64,000 nt of DNA from CAG-411 sp050875145 (GTDB taxonomy: Bacteria; Bacillota; Clostridia; Lachnospirales; Lachnospiraceae). A program made the position numbers and the translations under genes. Below the pieces are notes generated by a model. It was not told where the DNA came from. It saw nothing but the letters and a program-made list of their open reading frames with translations, and did not search any database. Of the stretch, positions 33,216-41,034 are shown in pieces. The stretch spans positions 58,710-122,709 of the forward strand of contig JBNMLH010000009.1 of the NCBI GenBank assembly GCA_050875145.1, read 5' to 3'. Within the stretch, counting starts at the first letter, position 1, and each line of letters begins with the position of its first letter.

Positions 33216-33902
33216 TTAGTCCTCCTTTTCCGTGTCATCATAGTCTAATGTGATGGATGTCTTGGTCTCCACAAAGATGCTCTTCCGGATGCCCTCAATG
33301 ATGGCATCAATCATCTCTTCCGGAAGAAAAGCTTTGATGAGTTCCCCGTTCTTGATACGGTAGATGTACCACAGCTCCACGTCAAAGTCCGGAACTGTTT
33401 CCCCTTCAGGAACCAATACAGAGATGAGAGTCTCCTTGTCCTTCTCAAACTCTCCCTTCAGTTTCTTCAGGAGGAGCTTCTTCTGCTTGTCATCCGGCTT
33501 GATGCTCATTTCATCAAGGAACTCCTCAAGTGTGGTCTCAAAGGTGTAGTCACCTGTGAAGATTGCCTTCATAGCCTTCTCAAATTTGCTGTCAAATTTG
33601 TAGGTTGTCTTGGTCTCCTCTTTGACCTTCATCTTGTATACTCCCTCACCCACAAGCTCCTTCAGCTTGTCCGGGTTCAGGATGTCAAGGCTCATGCTGT
33701 CTGTGATGGCAGCACTACCCTCATCACCGTAAAACTTCACATACTTCACATTGTGATCTTCCATGATAGCCAATCCTCTAGCCTGAAGCTCCGCCTTGTA
33801 GCTGTTCATCATAGCCCGGCTCTTCTTCTGTTCACGGTCAAGCCACACACATGCTCCAATGAGCTGTTCATTGGTCATGCTCTTCACTGTCTGCTGTTCC
33901 AT
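33216..33902 (-). CDS. Phage early/middle protein of unknown function
   Basis: 228 residues: an N-terminal helical part (LIGACVWLDREQKKSRAMMNSYKAELQARGLAI), then an alpha/beta region with FYGDEGSAAITDS and a charged helical C-terminus. It overlaps the AbrB-like gene by one base. Its place fits the accessory early proteins of Mu-like phages, but I cannot name the family. Confidence 0.6.
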   Translation of the reverse strand: MEQQTVKSMTNEQLIGACVWLDREQKKSRAMMNSYKAELQARGLAIMEDHNVKYVKFYGDEGSAAITDSMSLDILNPDKLKELVGEGVYKMKVKEETKTTYKFDSKFEKAMKAIFTGDYTFETTLEEFLDEMSIKPDDKQKKLLLKKLKGEFEKDKETLISVLVPEGETVPDFDVELWYIYRIKNGELIKAFLPEEMIDAIIEGIRKSIFVETKTSITLDYDDTEKED

Positions 33903-34153
33903 TACTGTCCTCCTCCTAACTTCTCAAATGCTTTTGTTGCACAGGCTTCACAGATACCCTTCCCATGAAACTCATGCACATCCTCTGTCGTTCCGCAAAA
34001 ATTACAACGGAGCGTGTACGGTTTTATTCTGATTTCACCCTGATGCTCTTCCACAATCATAGGGTCTTTTGGCTCAATGCCAAGTTCTCTCCTCATTGCC
34101 ACCGGGATACTGATTGACCCGTGGCTTGTCATCTTCTTGTAAGCTGTACTCAT
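33902..34153 (-). CDS. AbrB/SpoVT-type regulator with zinc-ribbon-like tail
   Basis: 83 residues. The N-terminal 45 form a swapped-hairpin AbrB domain (MTSHGSISIPVAMRRELGI, IVEEHQGEIRIKPY). The C-terminal part has CNFCGTTEDVHEFHGKGICEAC, four Cys in two CxxC pairs suited to bind zinc. This fusion is seen in phage early regions of Firmicutes. It may modulate early or middle transcription. Confidence 0.75.
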   Translation of the reverse strand: MSTAYKKMTSHGSISIPVAMRRELGIEPKDPMIVEEHQGEIRIKPYTLRCNFCGTTEDVHEFHGKGICEACATKAFEKLGGGQ

Positions 34154-34167
34154 GTGTCTGCTCCTTT

Positions 34168-34551
34168 CTAGGCATCCAAGATGTCCTTGATATAGTTGTA
34201 CTGGTCAACCAACTTGTACTCATGCTCACCCTTTTCCCTGACCTCTTCAGAGAACTCACGGAGCCTGATGGCAAGCTTCAGAACTTTGGCAGCTCCTACA
34301 GCCTCAAGTGAGGCTCTTGAGCTCATCCCTTCTCTCTGACAAAGCATGTAGGAGATGGCATCCATGAGGTAATGCTCCCATATAAAGCAGTCACTACTTC
34401 TGCCATTCCACTCTTCCCTTGCTTCATCAATGAACTTCTTCCGGTTCAGCTTCGGCTTATCCGGAGGAAGCACCCCTTTGTCCTGCATCCTCTTCTTGAA
34501 CTCTGCCCTTGCCTGCTTCTCCTTATTGGTCAACCGTTTATTCTTCGCCAC
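34168..34551 (-). CDS. Early phage protein of unknown function
   Basis: I choose a GTG start at 34551, with AAGGAG about nine bases upstream, giving 127 residues; a longer frame from 34593 lacks one. The N-terminus is strongly basic (VAKNKRLTNKEKQARAEFKKRMQ), the rest helical with DCFIWEHYLMDAISYMLCQREGMSSRASLEAVG. Perhaps DNA-binding; no family recognised. Confidence 0.6.
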   Translation of the reverse strand: MAKNKRLTNKEKQARAEFKKRMQDKGVLPPDKPKLNRKKFIDEAREEWNGRSSDCFIWEHYLMDAISYMLCQREGMSSRASLEAVGAAKVLKLAIRLREFSEEVREKGEHEYKLVDQYNYIKDILDA

Positions 34552-34570
34552 TATATACCACTCCTTCCTC

Positions 34571-34819
34571 TTATGAGCTGTCATCCGGGTCAAGTTTTCC
34601 TGCCCGGAGCTGTTCCTCTAGCGTTTCCATTGCAGCAAGATGGATGTCAAGCATGTTGTTCTTCACATCATCCATATCCAGTCCACGCTTCAGACCTTCC
34701 ATGCCAACGAACACCTGAAGGAAGCCTGCTATCTGTGCCAACTCCTCAACACTGATGTCCTGTCCCTCAAAGTTGACCTTGTCATCCCTGACTGTCACTA
34801 TTAGCTTGCAATCCTTCAT
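34571..34819 (-). CDS. Small acidic early phage protein
   Basis: 82 residues: MKDCKLIVTVRDDKVNFEGQDISVEELAQIAGFLQVF followed by an acidic helix. The start overlaps the end of the GemA-like gene. No family recognised. Confidence 0.6.
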   Translation of the reverse strand: MKDCKLIVTVRDDKVNFEGQDISVEELAQIAGFLQVFVGMEGLKRGLDMDDVKNNMLDIHLAAMETLEEQLRAGKLDPDDSS

Positions 34820-35249
34820 CCTGCTCCTCCTTCTCCTTCTGCCTCTTCAACATACTCTTCAGAGCTTCAATGAGCTTTGAGCATTGCTGATAGTTCAGCC
34901 ACTCAACCGCACTGACACCAAACATCTTCTGACACATTCCATTGACCCTTGCAGGCTTGTCCCATCCAAGCTCTTGCGTGAGCTTGTATATCTTCTTCCG
35001 TTGGTTCTCTGTGACTTCACTTCCGCTGTATCGGTTCCTTCCACGCTCTGACTTCTTAGCAGAGTCCTTCATGTTACCAAGTACACGGATGACAGTCTGA
35101 AGCTCCCTTTTGTTGAGAGCCTTGATACTGTCCTTTCCTGTATGTGCCTGAACAAGAAGATACAGCTCCTCATCCGTGAGCTTCAGCTCCGGACTCTTGG
35201 CAATCCCCCACACCCTCTTGATACTTGGCTGTGATGTATTTCCTGCCAT
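34782..35249 (-). CDS. gemA: GemA-like regulatory protein (Mu gp16, DUF1018)
   Basis: 155 residues from the ATG at 35249 (GAGAGG upstream). The DUF1018 pattern is clear: IKRVWGIAKSPELKLTDEELYLLV, QRKKIYKLTQELGWDKPARVNGMCQKMFGV and EWLNYQQCSKLIEALKSML. In Mu, GemA changes host gene expression and DNA supercoiling during lytic growth; the exact action is not settled. Confidence 0.88.
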   Translation of the reverse strand: MAGNTSQPSIKRVWGIAKSPELKLTDEELYLLVQAHTGKDSIKALNKRELQTVIRVLGNMKDSAKKSERGRNRYSGSEVTENQRKKIYKLTQELGWDKPARVNGMCQKMFGVSAVEWLNYQQCSKLIEALKSMLKRQKEKEEQDEGLQANSDSQG

Positions 35250-35250
35250 A

Positions 35251-35478
35251 CTATCCTCTCTTTCTCTTATCGTTCCCATTCTCAATGACTCCGCCTCTTG
35301 CATACTGCGTCAGGAATGTAGGTATCTGTATATCCTTTCTAGGCTCCGGGATAGTATCTGCACACAGATTGATGTCACAGTATCCATGCTCATTGATTGC
35401 TTCATATACGCTCTTCATAATATGTTGAGCAATCTGCTCTTCCTTCTCTCCACTAAGTACAATCTTAATCTCCTTCAT
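35251..35478 (-). CDS. Small early phage protein
   Basis: 75 residues, MKEIKIVLSGEKEEQIAQHIMKSVYEAINEHGYCDINL, then an extended C-terminus with many charged residues. It lies one base from the GemA-like start. Function not recognised. Confidence 0.6.
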   Translation of the reverse strand: MKEIKIVLSGEKEEQIAQHIMKSVYEAINEHGYCDINLCADTIPEPRKDIQIPTFLTQYARGGVIENGNDKRKRG

Positions 35479-35493
35479 AGAACTCTCTCCTTC

Positions 35494-36468
35494 CTACAAC
35501 ATCATCATGTTGGATGCTTCACTCACAATCTTCATGGTTATACGGGTCTCACCCTTCTGCTTCAGGATACGGAGCACGTTGTTGAGCGTTCTGTCCAACA
35601 GACGGAAGCATCCGCTTTGTGTGTTGGTTGCCCGGCTTATCATCTCACCCATGGCAGCCTCATCCACCTCATATCCTTCAAGGTAGTCAACTACTTCATT
35701 CTTTGACAGTCCCTTCAGCTTGTAATAGAAGTCCATCCTGTTAGCAAACCGGGCAAGATTGCCCTTCAGCTCTGTCTCAAGTCTCGGCTCTCCTGCTATG
35801 ACAATGCCTACATTCGACTGGTCAAAGATACCACGGAGTATCTCCATCTTCTTCTGTGTGTACTTGTTGATGAGCTTGTCTGCCTCATCAATGATGAGTA
35901 GGAACCCTTCATTGGTATTGAAAAACTCACGGATGCGGTTGACTCTGCTCCATATCGTTCCACCGTAACCCTTTGGGAGTCCTATACCGTTCTCAATGGC
36001 TTCCACCAAGTCCCGGCAAGCCATTGTGTCATCACACTCAATGTATGCCACCCTTGGAAGCTCTGCATATTTCTTCAGGGCGTGTGTCTTTCCCTGACCG
36101 GACTTTCCAACGATTATCCCAAGCCCCATGTACTCCTGACATGCCTGACACACACCAATGGTCTGCACAAAGTCTCTGCTCTCAAAGAACTCCACCTTCT
36201 TCTTGAGTGTGCCTGCTCCTGTAGGTACGCTGTTCTCCGGTTCCTGACCTTCAGCAACGCCTCCGGTAGCGGCAAGAAACTCTCTGACCTTCTTCTCAAG
36301 CTCTGTAGGGTCACTTGCATACTTCCCATTGAGGTACTGACTAAGTGCTGCTCTTGAGTAGTTCATCTTGAGAGCTGCCTCTGCCTTCGTCATCTTCATC
36401 TCCGCCAGTCTCTCATTCATCTGCTCTGCCAATGTCTTCTCTGTTTTGTAGGTATTCAATGCTTCCAT
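35494..36468 (-). CDS. MuB-like transposition ATPase
   Basis: 324 residues from the ATG at 36468. An N-terminal helix-turn-helix (about 5-60: LAEQMNERLAEMKMTKAEAALKMNYSRAALSQYL) as in MuB is followed by an AAA+ domain with Walker A GKSGQGKT and Walker B FLLIIDEADKL. MuB-type proteins bind target DNA in an ATP-dependent way, stimulate the transposase and give target immunity. It lies directly after the transposase, as in Mu. Confidence 0.93.
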   Translation of the reverse strand: MEALNTYKTEKTLAEQMNERLAEMKMTKAEAALKMNYSRAALSQYLNGKYASDPTELEKKVREFLAATGGVAEGQEPENSVPTGAGTLKKKVEFFESRDFVQTIGVCQACQEYMGLGIIVGKSGQGKTHALKKYAELPRVAYIECDDTMACRDLVEAIENGIGLPKGYGGTIWSRVNRIREFFNTNEGFLLIIDEADKLINKYTQKKMEILRGIFDQSNVGIVIAGEPRLETELKGNLARFANRMDFYYKLKGLSKNEVVDYLEGYEVDEAAMGEMISRATNTQSGCFRLLDRTLNNVLRILKQKGETRITMKIVSEASNMMML

Positions 36469-36494
36469 GTTTACAACCTTCCTTTCCTTCAACC

Positions 36495-36611
36495 TTATTT
36501 CATATTTTCCAAGTACGCCGCCGCAATCGAAAATGCCAACCACGCCAATTCAACCAATGCTATAACTGCCATAACCACAAGGGCAGCTCCAATCAATATC
36601 ATCCTGACCAT
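36495..36611 (-). CDS. Small hydrophobic protein between transposase and ATPase genes
   Basis: A 38-residue frame (MVRMILIGAALVVMAVIALV, then ELAWLAFSIAAAYLENMK) with AGGAGG just upstream of the ATG; a second ATG four codons in has better spacing. Nearly the whole chain is one or two membrane helices. It fills the gap between the transposase and the MuB-like gene. Function unknown. Confidence 0.55.
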   Translation of the reverse strand: MVRMILIGAALVVMAVIALVELAWLAFSIAAAYLENMK

Positions 36612-36612
36612 A

Positions 36613-38706
36613 TCATCCTCCTATAGCTCTAAGCTTCTTGAGGGCGTTTTCTGCCTGCCTACTCATGTATTCGCTGTCCGCTTCAGGCTCTTCTCTCTTC
36701 TCGGCTCTGAAACCCTGCTGATAGGTTCTGTCTGTAGGTATCGTGATGACCTTTGCAGCCTTCTCCTGCTTCTTTCCACCTATCATCAGCTCAATACCAC
36801 CTGTAGTCTCATTGAAGCCAACATACTGCTCATTGAGTTCCTCAAACGGTCTCCTTGCCTCTTCAAGTCTTTCCCGGTCACGCTTCTGCTGTCTCTTCTG
36901 CATCTTCAGGTGCTCCTCAAGAGCTTTCTGTGTAACCTTCGGAGCTATCTGAAGAAGCTCCTGACAATATGCTTCACAGATACGCTTGCCCTTTTGGTCA
37001 AAGACATACAGGACAGCCATATCATCCGGGTCATACTTGATGTCAACCTTCCGCCCGATATAGTCACAAAGCTCATCAGAGCGGTACTCATATCCCCACT
37101 TGGTAATGCCAATGTTACGGACAAGCACGTTCTCTGACTTCATCATCAGCATGGTTGCATAGCTCTTAGGCGGTGCCGCCTTGAAGTATCTGTCCTCATT
37201 CATAAAGCAGTCATAAGGCTTCTTATAAGTCTCTCCCATCTTCTTCAGTCCGGAGTGTTCCGTGTGCATGTAGACCGTTGTGAGCCATTCATGCCACTTC
37301 TCATAGAACTCTTCCAGTGTCAGGAGTTCTCCTCTCTCAAGCATCCGCTTGATGTCCTTATCCACCTTGTCAGAGGTCTTTGAGCCTGTCAGTGTTCCGG
37401 TGTATGACTTCATCCAACGTGTGAACTTATTGCACACGGTACGGAAGAACCTCTCAATCTGACCTTTGCTCCATGGCTCATAAGGAAGAGCCCTGTGGTC
37501 ATCCTTGATGCCTATACTCTTGTAGAAGCCCATTGTCTCATTGTCAAAGTTCATGCCGCTCCGGTCATTCCTGTCTCTTCCTGTCATGGTCTTGGCTGTG
37601 TAGTCCTTACCATTGTCTATGTAGAGATACTCCGGAACTCCGCCCGGCTCTGAATATATCATTTTGAGTAGGCTCTGCTTCAGGATGTCAGAGTTGGCAT
37701 CCTTGCACATCACATCTCCCATGATGACCCTGCTCCTCATGTCTACCCATGCAGCCAAGTGTGGCTTGATGGCTATAACCTTGCCATTAGGCTGCTTGTA
37801 GCTCACCCAACAGTCAAAGGTATGCTCATCACCCATGACAATCTGCATCACCTGAAGCCCCTTGGTGTCTCTGCTTCCTTTCACCATGACCTTATTCTTG
37901 TACTCACGGGTACCACGGGATGCAAGGAACCAAGCGTTCCTCATCCCCTCATCCTCCATGAGGTAACTGATGTACCTTGTCACCGTCTGATAGGATGGTA
38001 TCTTCTCCCACTTGTTGATATTGGCAATGGCTGTCAGCTTCTCATACAGCATCTCACGGGTTCCTTGGTTCCGGGCAAAGTCCTCATTGAACCATATATT
38101 CTTGATAACCTGTTTGACCTCCGGCTTGATACTTGGAAAGCATCCGGTTTCTTTTGGCTTCCGGCACAGGCAGAGAACCTTGAAGAACTCACGCCCTGCT
38201 CCGTCTTCCTTCTCAAGCTTGTCCGCCCATGCGGATGCTTCAAGGTATGCCTTGGTGTATCGGTAGAGTGTTCTCTGACCTTTTCCAAGATACTTCTGTG
38301 CAAACTCTTCAGCGTACTTTGTCCGGTCTCCTTCGTCATACTGAAGGAACTTTCTGACCACGTTCCCAAGCTCCACAGCCTTGTAGTATCTCTCCTTGTA
38401 GTTTTCAATGTACCAATCAACATCAGTATTCACATACCATGGCACTTCCGGCTTCTGCTCATCCTCTTTCTTGTCCGGAAATTCTTCCGTGAAAGATTTC
38501 AGCTTCTCCCGTTCCTTCCATGCGTTCCTTGCCTGCTTGGACAGTGAGGAGACCGCCACAAGTACAACATCCCTTCCTCCTGTCTCTGACTTCTCGGTCT
38601 TGGTCACAAAGTTCTTTTTATTTCTCTGTGTTCTTCGTGCCATTGTCTGATACTGAACGCCTTCCAGTTCCGCCGCTTCGCTCAATGTGACATATACTTC
38701 AGCCAA
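36613..38706 (-). CDS. MuA-like DDE transposase
   Basis: 697 residues, near MuA's 663. The N-terminal part has a winged-helix-type DNA-binding domain (VTLSEAAELEGVQYQTMARRTQRNK). The catalytic core shows the DDE set: GDEHTFDCWVSY, then YLYIDNGKDYTAK, then YEPWSKGQIERFFRTVCNKF with the catalytic Glu. The C-terminal basic region (LKMQKRQQKRDRERLEEARR) should contact the ATPase. It joins the TGTA ends to target DNA with 5-base stagger, consistent with the CAAAC duplication. Confidence 0.95.
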   Translation of the reverse strand: MAEVYVTLSEAAELEGVQYQTMARRTQRNKKNFVTKTEKSETGGRDVVLVAVSSLSKQARNAWKEREKLKSFTEEFPDKKEDEQKPEVPWYVNTDVDWYIENYKERYYKAVELGNVVRKFLQYDEGDRTKYAEEFAQKYLGKGQRTLYRYTKAYLEASAWADKLEKEDGAGREFFKVLCLCRKPKETGCFPSIKPEVKQVIKNIWFNEDFARNQGTREMLYEKLTAIANINKWEKIPSYQTVTRYISYLMEDEGMRNAWFLASRGTREYKNKVMVKGSRDTKGLQVMQIVMGDEHTFDCWVSYKQPNGKVIAIKPHLAAWVDMRSRVIMGDVMCKDANSDILKQSLLKMIYSEPGGVPEYLYIDNGKDYTAKTMTGRDRNDRSGMNFDNETMGFYKSIGIKDDHRALPYEPWSKGQIERFFRTVCNKFTRWMKSYTGTLTGSKTSDKVDKDIKRMLERGELLTLEEFYEKWHEWLTTVYMHTEHSGLKKMGETYKKPYDCFMNEDRYFKAAPPKSYATMLMMKSENVLVRNIGITKWGYEYRSDELCDYIGRKVDIKYDPDDMAVLYVFDQKGKRICEAYCQELLQIAPKVTQKALEEHLKMQKRQQKRDRERLEEARRPFEELNEQYVGFNETTGGIELMIGGKKQEKAAKVITIPTDRTYQQGFRAEKREEPEADSEYMSRQAENALKKLRAIGG

Positions 38707-38720
38707 TCAGCTCACCTCCT

Positions 38721-38924
38721 TCATGCTGCTATTTCAATATCCAGTATCCTTGATATTGCCTCAATGTATTTCTTTCCACTACGCTCACCGACTAAAATCT
38801 TGTGGATGTACTGCTTATTGCATCCAAGCAAAGCAGCAAGCTCCACCTGTGTCATATTCTTGTCTATGAGCCTTTTCCTGACCTTCCGCCCAAAGGGTGT
38901 CAGTCTCGTCTGCTTTGTTGCCAT
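38721..38924 (-). CDS. Ner-like small DNA-binding protein
   Basis: 67 residues with one Cro/XRE helix-turn-helix (LIDKNMTQVELAALLGCNKQYIHKILVGERSG). Position directly before the transposase is that of Mu Ner, which lowers early and repressor transcription during lytic growth. It differs from the 135-residue repressor at the L end. Confidence 0.8.
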   Translation of the reverse strand: MATKQTRLTPFGRKVRKRLIDKNMTQVELAALLGCNKQYIHKILVGERSGKKYIEAISRILDIEIAA

Positions 38925-38938
38925 CTGCTCACCTCACA

Positions 38939-39160
38939 TCACAGCTTGTATACCCTCATACCGCAACCATTCAGGTCACAGGTGTATCCTTTTTCTATAA
39001 GGGTCTCAATGACTTTTGGAGCCGCCTCATACAGGATGATACCCTGACGGACTGTGCCGCCTACTGTGTATCCTATGGACATCCTGATGGGGCTTGTCTG
39101 TTCCTGAAGCTTCAGGAGTATTGACATCAGCTCCACATCACTATCCTTGTATTTCTCCAT
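38939..39160 (-). CDS. Small early phage protein
   Basis: 73 residues: helical start MEKYKDSDVELMSILLKLQEQ, then IRMSIGYTVGGTVRQGIILYEAAPKVIETLIEKGYTCDL. No family recognised; it is one of the short genes between the early promoter and the transposase. Confidence 0.55.
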   Translation of the reverse strand: MEKYKDSDVELMSILLKLQEQTSPIRMSIGYTVGGTVRQGIILYEAAPKVIETLIEKGYTCDLNGCGMRVYKL

Positions 39161-39182
39161 TACAGCCTACCTTTCCAACCAA

Positions 39183-39362
39183 TTACAGGCTCTTTGATAT
39201 AGTCCTTGTCTTTGATTTTCCTCCAACCTTCTTCAGAGATACCCGGCTCACTACTTCCAATGAGTCCGGAAGGTTCTTGACCACAAGCCAATTCTCCGGC
39301 ACCAATCCATGAGCCTTCATTATCTTCTTCTGTTCCCTTGTGGGAGCCTTTCCGTTCTTCAT
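39183..39362 (-). CDS. DUF6906-like small phage protein
   Basis: A 59-residue frame from the ATG at 39362, which overlaps the preceding stop (TGATG) and has GGAGGTG nine bases upstream. The pattern MKNGKAPTREQKKIMKAHGL with VPENWLVVKNLPDSLEVV is common in short Firmicutes prophage proteins. Function unknown. Confidence 0.75.
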   Translation of the reverse strand: MKNGKAPTREQKKIMKAHGLVPENWLVVKNLPDSLEVVSRVSLKKVGGKSKTRTISKSL

Positions 39363-39547
39363 CAGTAGCTCACCTCCGTCTCCTCTATAATTTTGTCAAT
39401 TATATTGAGAGCGTTTTCCTTTCCCTCAATCTCTGCCTCAAGCTCCATCCGGTTCTCCCGGAGCTGCTCAAGCTCTGCATCCAACTTCTCTCTGTGCTCA
39501 ACCAATGCTTCCATTTCATCACTTGACAGGTTCAGCAAATGCCTCAT
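39362..39547 (-). CDS. Small coiled-coil early phage protein
   Basis: 61 residues, nearly all helix with heptads (ALVEHREKLDAELEQLRENRMELEAEIEGKENAL). Translationally coupled to the DUF6906-like gene. No function recognised. Confidence 0.6.
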   Translation of the reverse strand: MRHLLNLSSDEMEALVEHREKLDAELEQLRENRMELEAEIEGKENALNIIDKIIEETEVSY

Positions 39548-39577
39548 CTCCTCTCTATATATTTGAACATCAGGGCT

Positions 39578-39748
39578 TCAAGCTAAAACTCCGATACTGA
39601 CAAGCATCCGCTTTGTCATCCTTCTATCACGGTCATAGAACTTCTGTCCCTTAATCTCCTGATTGACATAGAATGTACCGCACAGGTACCGCTTTATCAT
39701 CCAAACCTTGTCCGGGTTATACTTGTCTTGTATCCTTGTTACCTTCAT
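39578..39748 (-). CDS. Small basic early phage protein
   Basis: 56 residues from the ATG at 39748: MKVTRIQDKYNPDKVWMIKRYLCGTFYVNQEIKGQKFY and a basic C-terminus. GGAAGG lies upstream. No family recognised. Confidence 0.55.
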   Translation of the reverse strand: MKVTRIQDKYNPDKVWMIKRYLCGTFYVNQEIKGQKFYDRDRRMTKRMLVSIGVLA

Positions 39749-39777
39749 AAAACCTTCCTTTCCCTGATGCCACTGTC

Positions 39778-40068
39778 TCATTCTTCAACTCTTAAAGTAG
39801 GACAGGACAGCTCTTCTATCTCTTCCTGTATCCGTTGCACTTCTCTCTGTGCGTTCCGGAGGAGCTCATCAAGCTCATGGGCTTTCTTTGCTCTTGGAAG
39901 CATGTCATGGAAGATTGTCATACCAAAGCTCTTATACAGTTCAGCAACTTCATCTTTGCCGGATGTGTTCCGGATAGATGGATGCCACATGTAGACTTCT
40001 TCAATCACTTTGTACTGCTCATCCGTGACAGTTCTTTCAATTCTTTCTTCAAATTCCTGCTTCTGCAT
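39778..40068 (-). CDS. First early phage protein, helical
   Basis: 96 residues, first gene of the early operon. VTDEQYKVIEEVYMWHPSIRNTSGKDEVAELYKSFGM and a helical C-terminus (ELDELLRNAQREVQRIQEEIEEL) are seen. Function not recognised. The leader between the early promoter (40224-40252) and this start is about 150 bases. Confidence 0.6.
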   Translation of the reverse strand: MQKQEFEERIERTVTDEQYKVIEEVYMWHPSIRNTSGKDEVAELYKSFGMTIFHDMLPRAKKAHELDELLRNAQREVQRIQEEIEELSCPTLRVEE

Positions 40069-40196
40069 CCTGCACCTCCTTCATTCCTTCATAGTTCCAT
40101 TTCCTGATACCCTGAACCGGGTGACTTTCTTTGTGCCGGAGAACTCCGACTATTGAGATTTACTAAGTTTTTTGATATGATTTATCTTGGATTAGT

Positions 40197-40212
40197 GGGT
40201 TACAAGTAACCC
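40197..40212. promoter_or_regulatory. 16-bp palindrome at the early transcript start
   Basis: GGGTTACAAGTAACCC; its exact reverse complement lies at 40735-40750 after the repressor gene. Here it lies just downstream of the early promoter's -10, where a bound protein would block early transcription. Confidence 0.6.
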
Positions 40213-40223
40213 TTGCAAGGTTT

Positions 40224-40252
40224 ATTATATCTTCCTATTTGCAGAATGTCAA
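40224..40252 (-). promoter_or_regulatory. Phage early promoter with operator in the spacer
   Basis: On the minus strand TTGACA (40247-40252) and TATAAT (40224-40229) are 17 bases apart: a perfect consensus. The spacer holds a copy (40232-40246) of a 15-base motif TTCCNATTTGCAGAA repeated near and inside the repressor gene, so it is a probable repressor operator. Confidence 0.85.
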
Positions 40253-40282
40253 CACTTTTTCTGCTTTCGGGAAGAATAAATA

Positions 40283-40297
40283 TTCCAATTTGCAGAA
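40283..40297 (+). promoter_or_regulatory. Second copy of the putative repressor operator
   Basis: TTCCAATTTGCAGAA, 51 bases from the first copy and 13 bases before the repressor start, partly over its ribosome site region. Two more copies lie within the gene as an inverted pair at 40522-40536 and 40544-40558. Confidence 0.65.
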
Positions 40298-40309
40298 AGA
40301 GAGGTCATC

Positions 40310-40717
40310 ATGGAATTAGATATGATAGGAATTGGTGAACGTATTAAAACAAGAAGAAAAGAATTGAAACTCTCTCAAACAGACATATATGAGAGATGTG
40401 ACATCACTTCAGGAGCATTGAGCAAAATTGAAAACGGAAAAACTACGCCTTCCGTTATTGCATTTTATAAGCTTTCACAAGTGTTAGAGTGTGATATGAA
40501 TTGGTTGGCAACCGGAATATCTTCCAATATGCAGAAGTCCAATATCTGCAAATTGGAAGAGGAGCTGTTGAATGGTTTCCGGGAGCTTCCTGAAGATGAC
40601 AAAGAGGAACTCATGGGCTTATTGCAACTAAAGCTCCGGAAGGTGAAAAAAGAAAGAGATGTGACTGCAAAATCATCCCCTTCAGCAGATACAGAAACGG
40701 GTGACATGGTAGGCTAA
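40310..40717 (+). CDS. Prophage repressor, XRE family
   Basis: 135 residues, the only phage gene on the plus strand, opposite the early operon. A Cro/CI-type helix-turn-helix covers about 9-62 (RIKTRRKELKLSQTDIYERCDITSGALSKIENGKTTPSVIAFYKLSQVL). The helical C-terminal half (LEEELLNGFRELPEDDKEELMGLLQLKL) probably dimerises. There is no autoprotease domain, so release would not be by RecA-induced self-cleavage. Functional analogue of Mu c, though of another protein family. It likely binds the 15-base operators around it. Confidence 0.88.
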   Translation: MELDMIGIGERIKTRRKELKLSQTDIYERCDITSGALSKIENGKTTPSVIAFYKLSQVLECDMNWLATGISSNMQKSNICKLEEELLNGFRELPEDDKEELMGLLQLKLRKVKKERDVTAKSSPSADTETGDMVG

Positions 40718-40734
40718 TTTTTTATACTGTTTTC

Positions 40735-40756
40735 GGGTTACTTGTAACCCTTTTTT
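40735..40756 (+). terminator. Repressor terminator/palindrome
   Basis: GGGTTACTTGTAACCC is a perfect seven-base stem with a TT loop followed by TTTTTT, so it can end the repressor transcript. It is also the exact reverse complement of the 40197 palindrome and may bind the same protein. Confidence 0.7.
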
Positions 40757-40861
40757 GTTACTTTGCCATTTCAGGAAAATAATTCCCGAAAAAATACGTT
40801 TTCCCTTGAAAACAAAGCAAAGTAACAGTTCACTTTTAATAGTTCTATTTTGTTACTTTGC
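40757..40861. repeat. Three copies of GTTACTTTGC
   Basis: Copies at 40757-40766 (plus), 40817-40826 (minus) and 40852-40861 (plus), in the non-coding region inside the L end. Spaced repeated sites of this kind suit binding of a phage protein such as transposase, repressor or Ner-like protein. Confidence 0.6.
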
Positions 40862-40905
40862 TTGTATCATGTTCCGGCTCCACGGTTCCGGGTACTGATT
40901 GCATT

Positions 40906-40935
40906 GAGTAACGCCATTTTTTTCAAGCGTTACTC
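40906..40935. repeat. Inverted repeat GAGTAACGC / GCGTTACTC
   Basis: Perfect nine-base arms with a 12-base gap. Related half sites (AGTAACG, GTTATAACGC) follow at about 40999-41028. Confidence 0.55.
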
Positions 40936-41034
40936 CCAAAAAACCCTTATTTTATGGGACTTTACGAAACAAACACGCACATTGACAACACTTAATCAGT
41001 AACGTAATAACGCCACGTTATAACGCTTGACCTA

